Shown here one piece after another: positions 1 to 11,183 of a stretch of DNA of 64,000 nucleotides. Source of the DNA: Gracilariopsis chorda (Eukaryota > Rhodophyta > Florideophyceae > Gracilariales > Gracilariaceae); NCBI GenBank assembly GCA_003194525.1, contig NBIV01000227.1, forward strand, positions 62,001 to 126,000, given 5' to 3'. Under the pieces are notes generated by a model. The model was not told the origin of the DNA and did not search any database. It was given only the letters and a program-made list of their open reading frames with translations. Within the stretch, counting starts at the first letter, position 1, and the number at the start of each line of letters is the position of its first letter. Made by a program: the position numbers and the translations under genes.

Positions 1-1
1 C

Positions 2-940
2 CGCAAAATAAATTCTGGATTCGTTGTCAAACGCCTCTGAAACGGAGCTGACGGCCGAACTTGTCACCGAAAGAGTGATTTCCACGCGCGACGTTGCGCT
101 GCTCTCAGAATCTACAGTCATAGACGGCGCAAAAGCAGGACTGAACTGCGGTTCGTCCGTAGGCATCGGTGACGCATAAATGAAATCTCCTTCACTTCCA
201 TCGGACGACATGAAGGCGTCATCATCAAAAGCCAATGACGGTAAGGCGGCAAAAATGGATGGTTGTGATTGTTCTGGAAGTGGTGACGGTTGAGGCTCAT
301 CTTGTTCGGCGTCGCTCACAGTGAGTCTCGCAAAGTCGTCATCGTTTTGTTGAGCGCTTTGGGGGGATGTTTCGTTGTTGAGTGCAGTTATTACGATATC
401 GTTGCCTTCTGGAGAGGTGTCGGGTTCGGAGAGGTTATCTGGAGCGCTTAGTTGAAATACTACGCCGTCCGAATCGGGCGTGGTGTTATTAGTCGAAGCA
501 GGGTTGGTGGCATTTGTACGCGGCGGTATCGCTTGCGCTTGAGTGGGTTGGCTTTCGGGTGGCACATGGTCATCGGTTGTTATAACGACGGTTGGCGGAT
601 CTGTGAGCGGTGGTGAAATTTGAATGCTCACATCATGGTGCTCGGGACTGGGTTCTAACTGCTCGGAAAGTAGCTCGTTTTCAGAAGTGTCCGATGAGGT
701 GAACGAGAGGATAAGTTGATCAAACGGCGTTTCGGTGGTGGGGTTTTGACGCAAGACTGATTTGGCCGTTGGGGAGGGTTCTTCCCCCTTGACGAGTCGG
801 GCAGTTGGTGAAAGTTGTGTGAGTCGGTTTAGTTGAAGTTGGAGGTTGTGCGTGTTGAGAACAGCGGCTTGTGCGGGGATTAAAAGGGTGAGAAGGGGTA
901 GTAGGATGAGGGCTAAGAGTTTAGAAGTACGGTAAGTCAT
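2..940 (-). CDS. Partial secreted or cell-surface protein, Ser/Thr/Pro-rich
   Basis: An open frame runs from an ATG at 940 down to the window edge without a stop, so at least 313 codons are present and the C-terminus lies outside. The first ~27 residues (MTYRTSKLLA, then a Leu-rich core ending PAQA) form a clear signal peptide. The rest is low in cysteine and rich in Ser, Thr, Pro, Glu and Asp, with NAT and NNT/NET-type N-glycosylation sequons, as expected of an extracellular disordered region. I recognise no catalytic domain in the visible part. It diverges from the serine protease gene that starts about 2.9 kb away; both products enter the secretory route, but a functional link is only a guess. 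The continuous frame and signal peptide make the gene likely; its role is unknown. Confidence 0.7.
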   Translation of the reverse strand, partial: MTYRTSKLLALILLPLLTLLIPAQAAVLNTHNLQLQLNRLTQLSPTARLVKGEEPSPTAKSVLRQNPTTETPFDQLILSFTSSDTSENELLSEQLEPSPEHHDVSIQISPPLTDPPTVVITTDDHVPPESQPTQAQAIPPRTNATNPASTNNTTPDSDGVVFQLSAPDNLSEPDTSPEGNDIVITALNNETSPQSAQQNDDDFARLTVSDAEQDEPQPSPLPEQSQPSIFAALPSLAFDDDAFMSSDGSEGDFIYASPMPTDEPQFSPAFAPSMTVDSESSATSRVEITLSVTSSAVSSVSEAFDNESRIYFA

Positions 941-3870
941 GATGGATGTGTTTGGGAGTGGTTGTTGTGAGTGTCCGTCTGGAAACCGACAACAAGCGCA
1001 GGGAAGTGAGTGAGAGGTGATGAAGTTCGGGGGGCGAAATGCGAGGTTGGACGAGGATAGAAGGGGGGGTGGTTTGAGTTTGGGCGGGTATTTGTACAAC
1101 GGCAGCACGTTGTTATGGGCGGGGGCGGAGAAAAGTGGAGAATGATGTGGTGCGGGGCGCCTCTTGGAGGGGAGGGAGTTGTTGTAGACGGGTTGGAGAA
1201 AGGACGAAGAGTAGAAAGTGAAACTTTTTTAACGGGGATTGGGAGGATGAGTGGGTGGTTGTGAAGTGAGGAAAAGTACAGCTATGCGGTGCATTGTGAT
1301 GCATAGTTGGTTTAGAAGCGAACGAGAAAGTTTGGTTTGGCCCCTGTCTAAATCGGCTGAGCGCGTTGTGAAGGCTGGGTGAAGTGTAACGGGGGTTGTG
1401 GAGCGGGCGGTTGGATGTGGGACGTGCGGGGTCGTGAAAGGCTGATAATATTGTGGAGGCAGCAAAGTTGAGGGCGCTTTGGCCCGGGACGGGCATGGTG
1501 TGCGTACATGTGGGATGTGGCCACGTACTGTAGAAGGACGGATGACAGTGAAGGTAGGTGGTGGGTGTTTTTGGTTTTTTTGGACGTTGGGGGAAGAGTT
1601 GAAGGCGGGGAAGGAGGAAGCGGCGTGGGTAGAGCAGTAAGCTGGGGGGGGGGGAGAAAATGCGCACAAAGTTGGCGCAATTGAGATTGGGGGGAAGGGG
1701 ACGTCTGACGCAGGCAGTGTGAGCGATCGGTCGCGTGACGGATATGGCGCCGTGGCGGTGCTGATGGACGTGCTGCGAATGGCAAGTGCTCCTCCGCGTG
1801 GGGGGGGGGGGGAGGGGTGCCGCCGCGCGGCGAGGTGGCAGGACGCGTGCCACGTGAGCGCTCGTTAATTTGTACGCGTGGCACACGGCGGCACGACTCC
1901 GTGAACCGGTGCCGGCGCGGGGCGCATGACGTGATTGACGCGCAGCGAGCGTTGCGCGCTTCGCCTTCCAAAGAGTGACCGACCCTTTTCGTTTCACTGC
2001 TCCTTGTTTTTGAATCTTATTGCAGATGATTGTTTTGTTTTTGTTTTTCGTATTGGTGAACATCGTCTCCTATATTAAGCAAGAGTACTATACCGTTTCG
2101 TTCATGACGCAGACCCACAAGGTTTTTTACGGTAGATACTACGCTCCCATGTATTGTTAGCCTAGTACGCAAATCATCGCTGTCGAGCATGTTTGCGAGG
2201 GACGGTGTGAATGACGCAACTTGAGCCATACGTTGGCACACGCAGTGCTGTCCACCCCTCACTCGTTATTGTGCACTGCAAAAGCGCGGCCGGCGGTTCC
2301 ACCAGCCTCGATTCCCGAGGGAGGGAAGAAAGCCGCCGATCTCTTCACGCTTCGCCTTCCAAACAGTGACCCTTTTCGTTTCACTGCTCCTTGGAGCGCA
2401 AGAGCACGAATGGTAAACGGTTTCTGGCTTACACTGTAATTTATCCATACTTTTGTGTGCGCGTTGAAACGAACGGTAGGTGTACCGTTGGTAACTTGGT
2501 CTACACAGGTGGCGTTCGCTCCTATGAAAGCGCGTGGTCATCTTCGAGACGTTTCTTCTCCGCCAGGTAACTTTTAGTGTACTGAGTGAGCGTTTCGGAC
2601 GCGCCTGACGTTGCGACGCGTGTATGAGCACAGCCCGTATGCGGAGCGCTTGAACAGAGCTTTTTTTCCGACAAGAGCATGAGCACTCCATGACGCACCC
2701 CACAGCCTCGCGCCGAAACGAACACATGGCATGGCGTCGCAAGCGTACCACTACCGTTGGTATAACTGCGCTGTGCTGTGAAACCGAAACGGGCGTTTTG
2801 TCAACCGCGTGCTGCCACACATCTTGTCAGCCTCATCTCGTTGTGGGCTACCTGTCAAAGCTCTCCCACACATGAGCGCCGCCACTCATGGTGACGAACG
2901 CTCTCACAACAAAATGTCCTGCTATTGAACAACAAACACCAAACGTACCTCAATGCATTCCGTACATCATACGAATCAAACGCAAACTTGCTCCTTCCGC
3001 GACGCCTTCTGCACCTTACAGTGCAGCGCGTGTTCACTACACTCTTGTTTATTGAGATGCTGTGCTAGCTACTCGGCGTCAACTAACGGTATGGTCGAAA
3101 TGGAGATGAAAACTATCGCGGAGCGGGCGCGTTTGCTGGCCTCACTGTCAGTGTTGTGTTCCACGTCACCACCGGCGTGCGAATGGTGGAGGGTGCGAGC
3201 CGCAGCCGTTTTCAAAGCGTTCTCGTGTTTGATGCTCTTCTACGTCTGCGCTCCGAACAGCTTTTGCTGACAGGCAAACCTTTCCGCCAGATGTGCCCTC
3301 GTACCATCATCACACGCGGAACGCAGCAATGGCGTTTGCTTTGACGTGCAGCGCTGAATGTGGCACTTGGCGTTTTGTAACGCGCCAAATCTCGGCCGTT
3401 CGTTGTTGCCGCATGTTGATGAGCGCATACGTTATCCTGGCCACGGTGAACCTCGCGCTGTGGAGGTGGTCGTGTGTTTGGCAACTCGTTGTTCTCCGCC
3501 ACTGCCACTGGGTGTAAAGCTACCGCATCTTAACTCCGCTGTACTGTGATAGCGTGGTGCATCCAAAACAGTCTACGACGGGCGCCTTCCGCAATGACGT
3601 ACGCCGCTGGCACCACGTAGAGCCTCGATAGCAGCGCGCCGAAAGGAAACGTACGCGCAGCCGTAATGCGCGGCACCGACGCACACGCGCTGCCGCTCCG
3701 TGCCACCGGTGCCCGGTGCACCATCGCCGGTGCCGGCGCGTTGTGCCACCTTCTCTGTGGCGCCTTCGCACCCCCCCCAACCCCCCAACCCACAACCCTC
3801 ACCTTCGTCACGCGCACCGTTCACCCCGACTGCCCGCCGCCTCCGCCCTACCTTCAAGCCCAAGCTCGTC
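941..3870. other. Long intergenic region without a supportable gene
   Basis: About 2.9 kb separates two divergent genes. It contains G-runs (13 G at 1800-1812, another near 1647-1655) on a purine-rich plus strand. Long open frames here (for example the minus-strand frame 1113-2063) come from the skewed composition, are Pro/Arg/His-rich, and resemble no family. A ~45-bp sequence occurs twice in the same orientation (about 1955-2006 and 2348-2393). I see no RNA gene and no transposon end. Confidence 0.5.
1955..2393 (+). repeat. Two copies of a ~45-bp direct repeat
   Basis: A sequence starting cgcttcgccttccaaa and ending cactgctccttg appears near 1955-2006 and again at 2348-2393. The copies differ by a substitution and a 4-bp duplication (gacc). 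No coding role is evident. It may be a piece of a dispersed repeat or a duplicated promoter element. Confidence 0.55.
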
Positions 3871-5250
3871 ATGCGCACCCGCCTCCTTCGTCTTCCGCTT
3901 CTCACACCATTACTCGCTCTGCTCTTTCATACCGCCTCCCCATCCCCCCTACCCGCTTCAAAATGCCCAGTAGTTCTGCCCAGAAACCCCCCCCTGACTT
4001 CTTCACCCCCTTCCCTTTGGCTTCCGCAACAACGCGTCATCGGTGGGATTCCTGCAGCCTCTTCTACGCAAGCCTATTTGGTGTCTCTTTCATTGCCCAA
4101 CAACACCTTTGTGTGCTCAGGATCTCTCATTTCCTCCCGCTGGGTTTTGACCGCCGCTCATTGCGATGTTCGCGTCGACTGGATTGTCAGAGTGGCTCCC
4201 TCCTCCGCTGCCTCCGGCCACCATATTCCCATCTTTCAGGTCATCAATCACGAAAGCTACATCTCCAATCGCGTCGATTCGCCCGGTGACATTGCCCTTA
4301 TTCAACTCGCTCACGACGCTCCCTTAGACACACCCTTTGTACACGTCAACGTGAATTCCACCCTGCCCATCTCCGGCTCATTTGCTCGAACCAGCGGTTA
4401 TGGACGCACTCGAGTGCACTCCAGTAAGAGAAATCCCAAGCCGAATCAGGTCGACGCTCCTGTTAACAGTCCCAATCGATGTAAAAATACCTACCATGGT
4501 TTTCTTGATGTTCGCCCACAACACTTTATCTGCGCCGGTTATGGAAAGGATCGATGCAATGCCGACTCCTGTAACGGCGATTCGGGTGGACCCCTCGTAC
4601 AATATGATCAAGCGGGACGCCCGGTGCAAATAGGAATCACCTCATTTGGTCTGCGATGCGGTGACAATGGAGTACCCGGCGTTTATGTACGACTTTCTTT
4701 CTATGTACAATGGATGGCTCAAAAGGGCGCTTCATTCACCACATCCGGTTCCGCCGTCTCCACCTTTGCTCAAGGAAGCGCAGAGGCCATTAACGACACC
4801 CCATCTACAACGATCCAAGAATCCCAATCCGATATTACCATTTTTCCTCGTCCCCGTAACACTCTCGTCATTTCCACCGTATGGTTTGTCGTCATATGCG
4901 TTATTGCTGGTATATCACTTATTTCGCTCATCTTCTTGTCTATCATATTTCTCGTAGGAGGTCGTCGATCTTCATCCAAGACGCGGAATGATTTGCAATC
5001 GCAACCGAATGCTACCGTTCCTATGCCCCTGCCTCCAGTTCTTATTTCATCCAATGCAGATCAACACGAGAACGTACAGCGCGCGATCGATTTGTTGCAA
5101 TCTGTTCTACAAGACTCTTCTCACCCGACACATATGGGTGCGCATGAGGAAGAGCAGTTTTACTCCCATTCTCCTGTCGCTTATGAACGCGCTTCAGATG
5201 ATGCAGTGGACCACCTTGCTTCTGAGGAACGTCACGTCCGAACCCGATGA
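3871..5250 (+). CDS. Trypsin-like S1A serine protease, type I membrane protein
   Basis: 459 residues, starting at the ATG that opens a signal peptide (MRTRLLRLPLLTPLLALLFH). A longer upstream frame without its own good ATG is Pro-rich and probably untranslated. The S1A (chymotrypsin-fold) domain covers about residues 55-285: activation site RVIGG, catalytic His97 (TAAHC), Asp140 (DIALIQL) and Ser238 (GDSGGP). Asp232 sits at the S1-pocket position 189 and Gly270 at 226, predicting cleavage after Lys/Arg. A Ser/Thr-rich stalk leads to one membrane span at about 331-363, followed by a ~95-residue charged cytoplasmic tail with no recognised domain. The expected topology is an extracellular or lumenal protease tethered by a C-terminal anchor. 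Processing after RV-IGG would require an activating protease or self-cleavage. The catalytic triad is complete; substrate unknown. Confidence 0.93.
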   Translation: MRTRLLRLPLLTPLLALLFHTASPSPLPASKCPVVLPRNPPLTSSPPSLWLPQQRVIGGIPAASSTQAYLVSLSLPNNTFVCSGSLISSRWVLTAAHCDVRVDWIVRVAPSSAASGHHIPIFQVINHESYISNRVDSPGDIALIQLAHDAPLDTPFVHVNVNSTLPISGSFARTSGYGRTRVHSSKRNPKPNQVDAPVNSPNRCKNTYHGFLDVRPQHFICAGYGKDRCNADSCNGDSGGPLVQYDQAGRPVQIGITSFGLRCGDNGVPGVYVRLSFYVQWMAQKGASFTTSGSAVSTFAQGSAEAINDTPSTTIQESQSDITIFPRPRNTLVISTVWFVVICVIAGISLISLIFLSIIFLVGGRRSSSKTRNDLQSQPNATVPMPLPPVLISSNADQHENVQRAIDLLQSVLQDSSHPTHMGAHEEEQFYSHSPVAYERASDDAVDHLASEERHVRTR

Positions 5251-8235
5251 TGATCGTGGTTATTTGGTGTTTTTCTTGGTTTTTTTTCGATGCCGTTATT
5301 GAGCTTCAATTAGGGTTCAAGTGCTTCGACACATCACGATGTAGAGTTTTTTGCAGACTCCGCGCGTCTAACAGCAGAATCGCTTCTTTGCACAGATAGT
5401 TTTATTTCTTAACAGTCAACTTTACCAAATATACAACTGACTTGCATGCATTGAGTTCATTCACCGTGCAGTAGAACATTACTTGCTTCCCATCCTTTTT
5501 GCCAAGTTCCTGTGTGTGTGTGTGTGTTTTAGGCATAGTCTTTTGTAGCCTCAAGTTCCTTACGCACTGTTCGCCGATGATCCTGATGTTCACTGGCTTT
5601 GGATTCCAAGTTTTCTCACGTTTATTACCAACGGTACCGGGATTTCAGATATAGTCACACAACCACATCACAAAAGGCCTTGCCTTGATCTCACTCACGC
5701 TACTGTTGTATGTATGGGTTTGTAACTTACATGTGCTCAACTTCAGCCCTCCCCCCCCCCCCCCCTCCGGTCAGTTCGAGCTATCTGGCGTATGCTTGAC
5801 AATTTAGGGCTCATATGTACTCATCGAGAAGTCTTCACGCCCCTTGGAAAGATTGAATTAACGTTTCTGAATACCTTGAATGCAGAGAGGATGTCCCAGG
5901 TGTTGCTTACTTGCCGAACGGTCGCCTTTCAATATATATCTTCGTATTTCTTTGCATTTGAGATGTTCAGATAGCTTGCTCAAACGGAATGTTAAATGCT
6001 AAAGGGCCAAGTGGCTAGTAGGAAAAGAGATAAGCTTTACCCTCGTGCTTGGTTTGGAAATTCTGTTTGGCGTTGAAGAATTCCGTCTGTTCTTGTATTT
6101 GATTTGAAAAGAGTAGTGCGCATTGCATACTCCCCAGAAATATGTTTACCGTTTGCAAGCTGTCCGTTTCAAATTCTCTGCGTACGGATACGAAGGTCTT
6201 TCAGTTCAGGGAACACACAAGTGGCCTTCCAAACAGTCTCTATGCATGCGCAATCCTGGAAACTGAATTTTTCGTGAAGCATCTTGTGCCTAAAACATGA
6301 CTTAATCCATTTTGTTCACGTTCACAAGTCCTGCTTATTTCTCGGATCCGAGAACGTTCGTCACTACTAGTATATAGAGTATTTTCAAATGCGAATTGTT
6401 CTGTTGTCCCTTTGCATTATTTTTTGGCGATACAGGCCTATCGATAGGAGCTAAAATTTCTCTATACCTATGTTTAGCATACCCTTCAATACCATACGAA
6501 AGGACAAGTAGCAATTTGAATTGTTCGTGCTGCTACCCGTTAGCAGGAATAGTTGTGGACCAGCTCTGCGACAGTCCTTTAAAGCAGGCAGTCGCGAATG
6601 ATGGCAGCACAAAATACGACTGGGTCACATGTCCGGCCTGTAGTGCTGGGAGCAAATGGCCAGAAGGCATGTATGTGCGCCCACAAATGATAGCAAGACT
6701 GGCACATGTCAGCTTGATTCTTCACTACGAAGCATATCTACCAGATTTAGACGCGTGATTGAGGAATCATTCAGTGATTCCGAAGGGTATATTATTTGAA
6801 ACTATGTCATGAATGATATTGAACTGGATATGTTTCTTTCTCTGTGGAGTCATACTTGGCGCGGTAGGACATTGTAGCTCCAACAAATGACTGAAAGCAA
6901 TTGTCCTGTCTACCGACTGTACAACTCAGTTCTCCATACTTAGGATATGGCAAAATTGAAATGTCCAGGAATAAGATTGGCGAAAAGATTGTTTAATGGT
7001 TTAATAAAATCAATATTCCCCTTTGTCTTGCGCTTACCATTTTGTTTGGTTCTTTCAGAGTTGTCTGCCGCTATTATGTACCGTTGGTAATAACATTGGC
7101 ATCGCGTCCATGGAACTGCGAAGAGAATCTTTTTCTCCCCTGAAAGATTGCTAATCTTCGAACGTTCCATCTCGAGTTCAAGGAGGATAGTACCGACATT
7201 TTCGGAAAACGAAGCCGATGGAACTTCCATACCTTTCTTTCATTGTCCTTCTGAGCAGCTCGCCGTCTCACCACGAATCCTTACGCATCAATGTCTATAA
7301 GATTGGAAGGCAAAAAACAGCATGTGGATGTGTAAGGTTAGAAAAATTTATTCTCTCCCGTTCGACTGTAGATTTGCCGCTCCCTTTCCGCATTGAGTCT
7401 GGCTTGCGCTTGCGTCTCCAATCTCCTCTTCAGTAACAATTCTGATGGGCGATGCCGTAGTCTGTTCTACGCATTCAGAGCGGCTTTGAGAACTTTCGAA
7501 TTGCAAAAAATACTTATAGAACGCATATTGAAACAAAATAGATATGATATAATCAGTCAGTGCATAAAAAGGTTGTTGGCCTTCTGATTAGAAGCAAAGA
7601 AATTCTTTTTAGTAAGAATGCCTACCGCTAGATACGTCTTACTCAAACACTACTCGCCTACTAGAAGAAGAAACAGGGATGTTTACAACGACCTAAAAAT
7701 GTGGTCTCCTAAATGGCCTATTAAAATTAGGACATACTTCTGTCCCTAGCACATCACAACCAAATGCTGCATCATCAGAACTGCAATAAACCGCAGCACA
7801 AGCGTTGGTGCGTGGTCCAACATTTCATTTTCGTGACGGGGAGTGTGATTCGCCCTGCGTAGCGTTCGGGATGCCTAATTCAGTGCAGAAATGGCGCGGG
7901 TTAGAGTTGCATCATAGCAGTACAAGTAAAAATAGCCCAGTGGAAGAAAACTGTCTTCGTCATCATCGAGTGGTCGCGGAAAGCTGCACAGCGGGTGGTA
8001 GAAACTTTCTACTGGAAAGTGCTCATGAAACTATAATGTTTCAAAAATTTCGCCAATTCTACTTGTTGAAAAATTGTGTCGAGCACAACTCCAAAGTGAC
8101 CATGAGACTCGGCGCGGACACTACGGGCTAAGTCGCGGAGAGCCGTCTGTCTCCAGCAACCTTCCCAACTCAGTTCGCGCCAGAGTGAAAAGGCACGGCG
8201 CTGCGATTCTTGACGAATCTTTGCGAGACGAAGCC
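5251..8235. other. Intergenic region, more AT-rich, no supportable gene
   Basis: About 3 kb between two plus-strand genes. It holds a (TG)n microsatellite around 5510-5527, a run of 15 C at 5751-5765, and short frames only. The longest (6396-6758, 120 codons) contains two CxxC pairs but resembles nothing I know and lacks support. The final part before 8236 would be 5' UTR and promoter of the NOSIP gene. No transposon ends or RNA genes seen. Confidence 0.5.
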
Positions 8236-9129
8236 ATGACGAGGCAGTCCAAGGGCAACACAGATGGCGCTGTGTTCACTTATCATGAGAGGCGCAACAT
8301 GAAGCACGGATCTAAACGTATGCGGCTCCCTGGCGCTGCAATGAAGCAGTGGAATCACTGTGCGCTCAGTCTTGTAGGAGCCACCGACCCGGTTCTGACA
8401 GCGGAGGGTGTTTTGTACGACCGGGAGGCCATTGTGCTCAACCTGCTACATCAGAAGGAAACCGCTCGGAAAGAACTCATGGCTGAAAAGGCTGAAGAGC
8501 AAAAAAAGGCTAAGGAAGACGCTCAACGCTACGCTGAACAAAAAGCAAAACTGGAAAAGAGCTTCGTTGAGGAACAAGAAGCTGTTCACACGCAGCTCAA
8601 AAAGGACAGCGAACAGCCGCTGGACGAGGAACACAAGAGAACGAACTTCTGGCTTCCGAGCGATGATAAGCTTGTGACAGTTGACTCGCGGCCAAGAAAA
8701 AAGCGTCGGAAGGAAAAAATGTGTCTACGGACGGTGTGTCCGGTAACGCATCAACCATTGAAAGCGCGAGACTTGATTGCATTAAAGCCAATGCGCGTCA
8801 AGAAGGGATCATCGCAACAGGACGGTGCGGACAGTGAACCAACGCAAAGCTATGCGCCAACTGCTGGGACAGAATACATGTGTCCGGTTTGCCACACTGT
8901 GTTGGTGAACTCGTCAAAACCAGTAGCGCTTAGAACCGGGACAGTACTGTGCGCAAGTTGTGTTAATAAGTTTGTACTCAAGAGTGGACGAGATCCTGTG
9001 ACTGAAGTAGAGATAGACGTGAAGACAGATGTGATTGCAGTTCACAATGCCGGGACCGGTTTTGCCGGTAGCACGCCAGAAGATTGCAGTTCCAAGGAGG
9101 CCAGACTGTACAGGCCCTCCGTTCGATAA
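8236..9129 (+). CDS. NOSIP: NOSIP-like U-box E3 ubiquitin ligase
   Basis: 297 residues, close to the ~300 of animal NOSIP. I start at the ATG giving MTRQSKGN because the family begins with the same MTR(H/Q) sequence and the conserved GAVFTYHERR block follows; 54 upstream codons in frame are non-conserved. The N-terminal split U-box half (about 35-75, with CALSL, DPVLT, GVLYDREAI) is followed by a Lys/Glu coiled coil (75-135), a basic nuclear-localisation stretch RPRKKRRKEK (152-161), and the C-terminal U-box half with CPVCH and CASC (215-245), ending in the conserved DPVTE and GTGFAGS motifs. NOSIP proteins are nuclear E3 ligases also found with spliceosomes. The animal NO-synthase role that named them need not apply here. 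Convergent with the taxilin gene, 251 bp apart. Confidence 0.93.
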   Translation: MTRQSKGNTDGAVFTYHERRNMKHGSKRMRLPGAAMKQWNHCALSLVGATDPVLTAEGVLYDREAIVLNLLHQKETARKELMAEKAEEQKKAKEDAQRYAEQKAKLEKSFVEEQEAVHTQLKKDSEQPLDEEHKRTNFWLPSDDKLVTVDSRPRKKRRKEKMCLRTVCPVTHQPLKARDLIALKPMRVKKGSSQQDGADSEPTQSYAPTAGTEYMCPVCHTVLVNSSKPVALRTGTVLCASCVNKFVLKSGRDPVTEVEIDVKTDVIAVHNAGTGFAGSTPEDCSSKEARLYRPSVR

Positions 9130-9380
9130 ACATAGATGCCCTCCCCCTCCCATTCATGAGGTGGGCAACTGTTTATCGAGCTTCAAAGGTGGTGGCTTAA
9201 AACGACAGCTACGAATTTGCGAAGCTAAGAAAAAGACAGTAAGTAAAGCGACAACAATAGATAAGATGACGCCGGTCACCACGTATTATGTGGCAAGGCA
9301 GTTATTACTCGAGAGCGGAAAGAAACCACAACCGAACCGAACGCACAGCGATATCGGGCGTTTGTACTCGTAGCAATCGG

Positions 9381-10634
9381 TCACCCGGGTGGGAGGATTC
9401 CATTCGACGGGCCTGGATTCGATGCGGTCGCGGCAAGGGGAATCTGCTCATCAAGTTGGCTTCCAGACACCAGACGCACAGGACTTAGCGCATCGCTGAT
9501 GACGTCTTCGATGGACCTGTCACCTCTAAATATGCTACTGCCGGCGCCGTCCAATGATTCGCGGTTCATGATGTTCTGTAGCACCTCAAACACGCGGCCG
9601 CTCTCACCGACCTGATCCTTCAATGTTTCAATCTCCTGTTTGAGGTTTGACCAGGCGTCCTGCATCACAAGAATTTCTCGATGAAGCTCGGAGCGCTCGA
9701 TGGTGACTTGCTTGCAGAGCTTCTCGAGCGCTTCGATTTTGGTTCGCTCTTTGCGTTCTGTCTCTCGAGCGGCGATAATGGATTGTTCTAGTCGCTTGCA
9801 CTCGGATTCCATGGCCTTGATGTGGACGTTGGTGGAATTGTTGGCGTTTCTAGAAATGGCATTTGCGCTCTGGAGCTGCTTGGCTTCGGTCTGGAGCTTG
9901 TCAATCTGCGTCTTTTGAGTGTCATACAAGTTGTCGGTAGACTGCAGATATTGGTCGCTGTCTCGTATGGTAGTTCGACTATGCTGGACATCGTTTTTAA
10001 GCTGATGATGTTGTTGTTTAGCTGTTTGCAGTTGCTGATGTATTTGGGCGAGCTGTTTGGTAGTTGCGGAATGGGTGTTTACAAGCTCTCGATGCTTCGC
10101 TACAAGCAGCTGTTGTTCCAACTGTTTTCGTTTCACCTGCTGATTGAAGTGCTGTTCTCGCATGTCGTATCGCTCTTGCAGGACGGAGATTTTGTTTTGC
10201 AAAGTCTGAACATATAGGTTGCGCCGTTCCCGCGAATGGTTCTTCGAGGTGAGCTTGTTGTTGATTTCGGCCATGGCGGCGTTAAATCGTTGTACAACAT
10301 CCTCGGTGATCTTCTTTTCAGCCACAATGCTCTGCTCCGCTTCCTCGTCAATGGACTTGTTGCGGCGCGCCAGCTCGCGACTTAATGCGTCCAGCTTGTT
10401 GCGCGCGGCGGCGGAGCGGTCAAATTCGGTGTGCAGGACGACGAACTCGGAGTCGAGGACGAGGGCGCGCGTGCGAGTGCTGGCCAGGTCGCAACGAAGG
10501 TCGCGTTGTTCCTGTAAGGCGACGATAATCTTCTTGAATGTGGCCTGAATGCGAGCAGAAATGGCGTGCTCGCTGGATGGACCGCGAACTGAGTTGGGGT
10601 CACTCGCAGTGGGGCGTCTAGCTCTTCTGGGCAT
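9381..10634 (-). CDS. TXLN: Taxilin family coiled-coil protein
   Basis: 417 residues from the ATG giving MPRRARRPTA. An in-frame upstream extension (to 10961) is almost pure Pro/Ser/Arg and falls in a GC-rich promoter-like stretch, so I leave it out. Nearly the whole protein is coiled coil. The taxilin signature is plain: KLDALSRELARRNK followed by the charged helix, the block VLQERYDMREQHFNQQVK, and near the C-terminal end EALEKLCKQVTIERSEL. Animal taxilins bind syntaxins and nascent-chain complexes and act in vesicle traffic or on centrosomes; in algae the role is not established. The C-terminal ~60 residues are not conserved. It lies downstream of kynureninase on the same strand with a 549-bp gap, so it likely has its own promoter. 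Confidence 0.88.
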   Translation of the reverse strand: MPRRARRPTASDPNSVRGPSSEHAISARIQATFKKIIVALQEQRDLRCDLASTRTRALVLDSEFVVLHTEFDRSAAARNKLDALSRELARRNKSIDEEAEQSIVAEKKITEDVVQRFNAAMAEINNKLTSKNHSRERRNLYVQTLQNKISVLQERYDMREQHFNQQVKRKQLEQQLLVAKHRELVNTHSATTKQLAQIHQQLQTAKQQHHQLKNDVQHSRTTIRDSDQYLQSTDNLYDTQKTQIDKLQTEAKQLQSANAISRNANNSTNVHIKAMESECKRLEQSIIAARETERKERTKIEALEKLCKQVTIERSELHREILVMQDAWSNLKQEIETLKDQVGESGRVFEVLQNIMNRESLDGAGSSIFRGDRSIEDVISDALSPVRLVSGSQLDEQIPLAATASNPGPSNGILPPG

Positions 10635-11183
10635 TGTGTAGGCGAGGTGGTTACGATGAGAGGAAGGGCGAAGGAGGACTGAGCGCGTTGACGACGAAAA
10701 GATATCGTCATTCGCGGGGAAGGAGCGGCGGTGAGAGGTTGGAGGGAGGGGGGGGGGAGAGAGTGCGGACGGAGGGGAGGGCGAAGGCGGGAACGAAGGA
10801 CGGCGGCGGAGGGCGGAGGGGGAGGGCGGGAGGGGCGGGGGCAGGGGTGTTGGTGGGGTCGGAGAGAAAGGCGCTGCGGCTGCCATTGCGAATGGAAATT
10901 TGGGAGGCGAGGCGAGGCGGAAGGGGTGTGCACGGTGCAGTGCACAGCGAAGCGCGACCAACGCGCGTGTTGCGCCTGTAAATCGTGTGTGCTCAAAATG
11001 TAAATCAGCAGCGCTATGTCATATGTATTATGTCGGCCGCCTGATACGGCTGCGTGCGGCAGCCGTGTGTGCACGTCGGCCCGCAGCGAGGAGAGCAAGC
11101 GCCGGGAGCGAGGCGCGATTCGGGTGGAAGCACGCGAGAACGCGTTCGCAAGCAACTGCACAAGCGGTATTTACAACGAGCAT
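10635..11183. promoter_or_regulatory. GC-rich spacer, likely promoter and 5' UTR of taxilin gene
   Basis: This spacer has purine-rich runs on the plus strand (including about nine G near 10749-10757), as seen upstream of several genes in this window. No gene is visible; plus-strand frames here are Arg/Gly-rich composition artefacts. Confidence 0.4.

Noticed and set aside
1113-2063. A 316-codon minus-strand open frame
   Set aside because: Pro/Arg/His/Ser-rich, overlapped by other frames of similar length, lies in a composition-skewed spacer, and matches no family.
3700-3870. N-terminal extension of the serine protease
   Set aside because: It would bury the signal peptide behind 57 Pro-rich residues; the ATG at 3871 gives a standard secreted protein.
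9381-10961. 526-codon version of taxilin
   Set aside because: The extra 109 residues are low-complexity translation of a GC-rich upstream region; the conserved protein starts at 10634.
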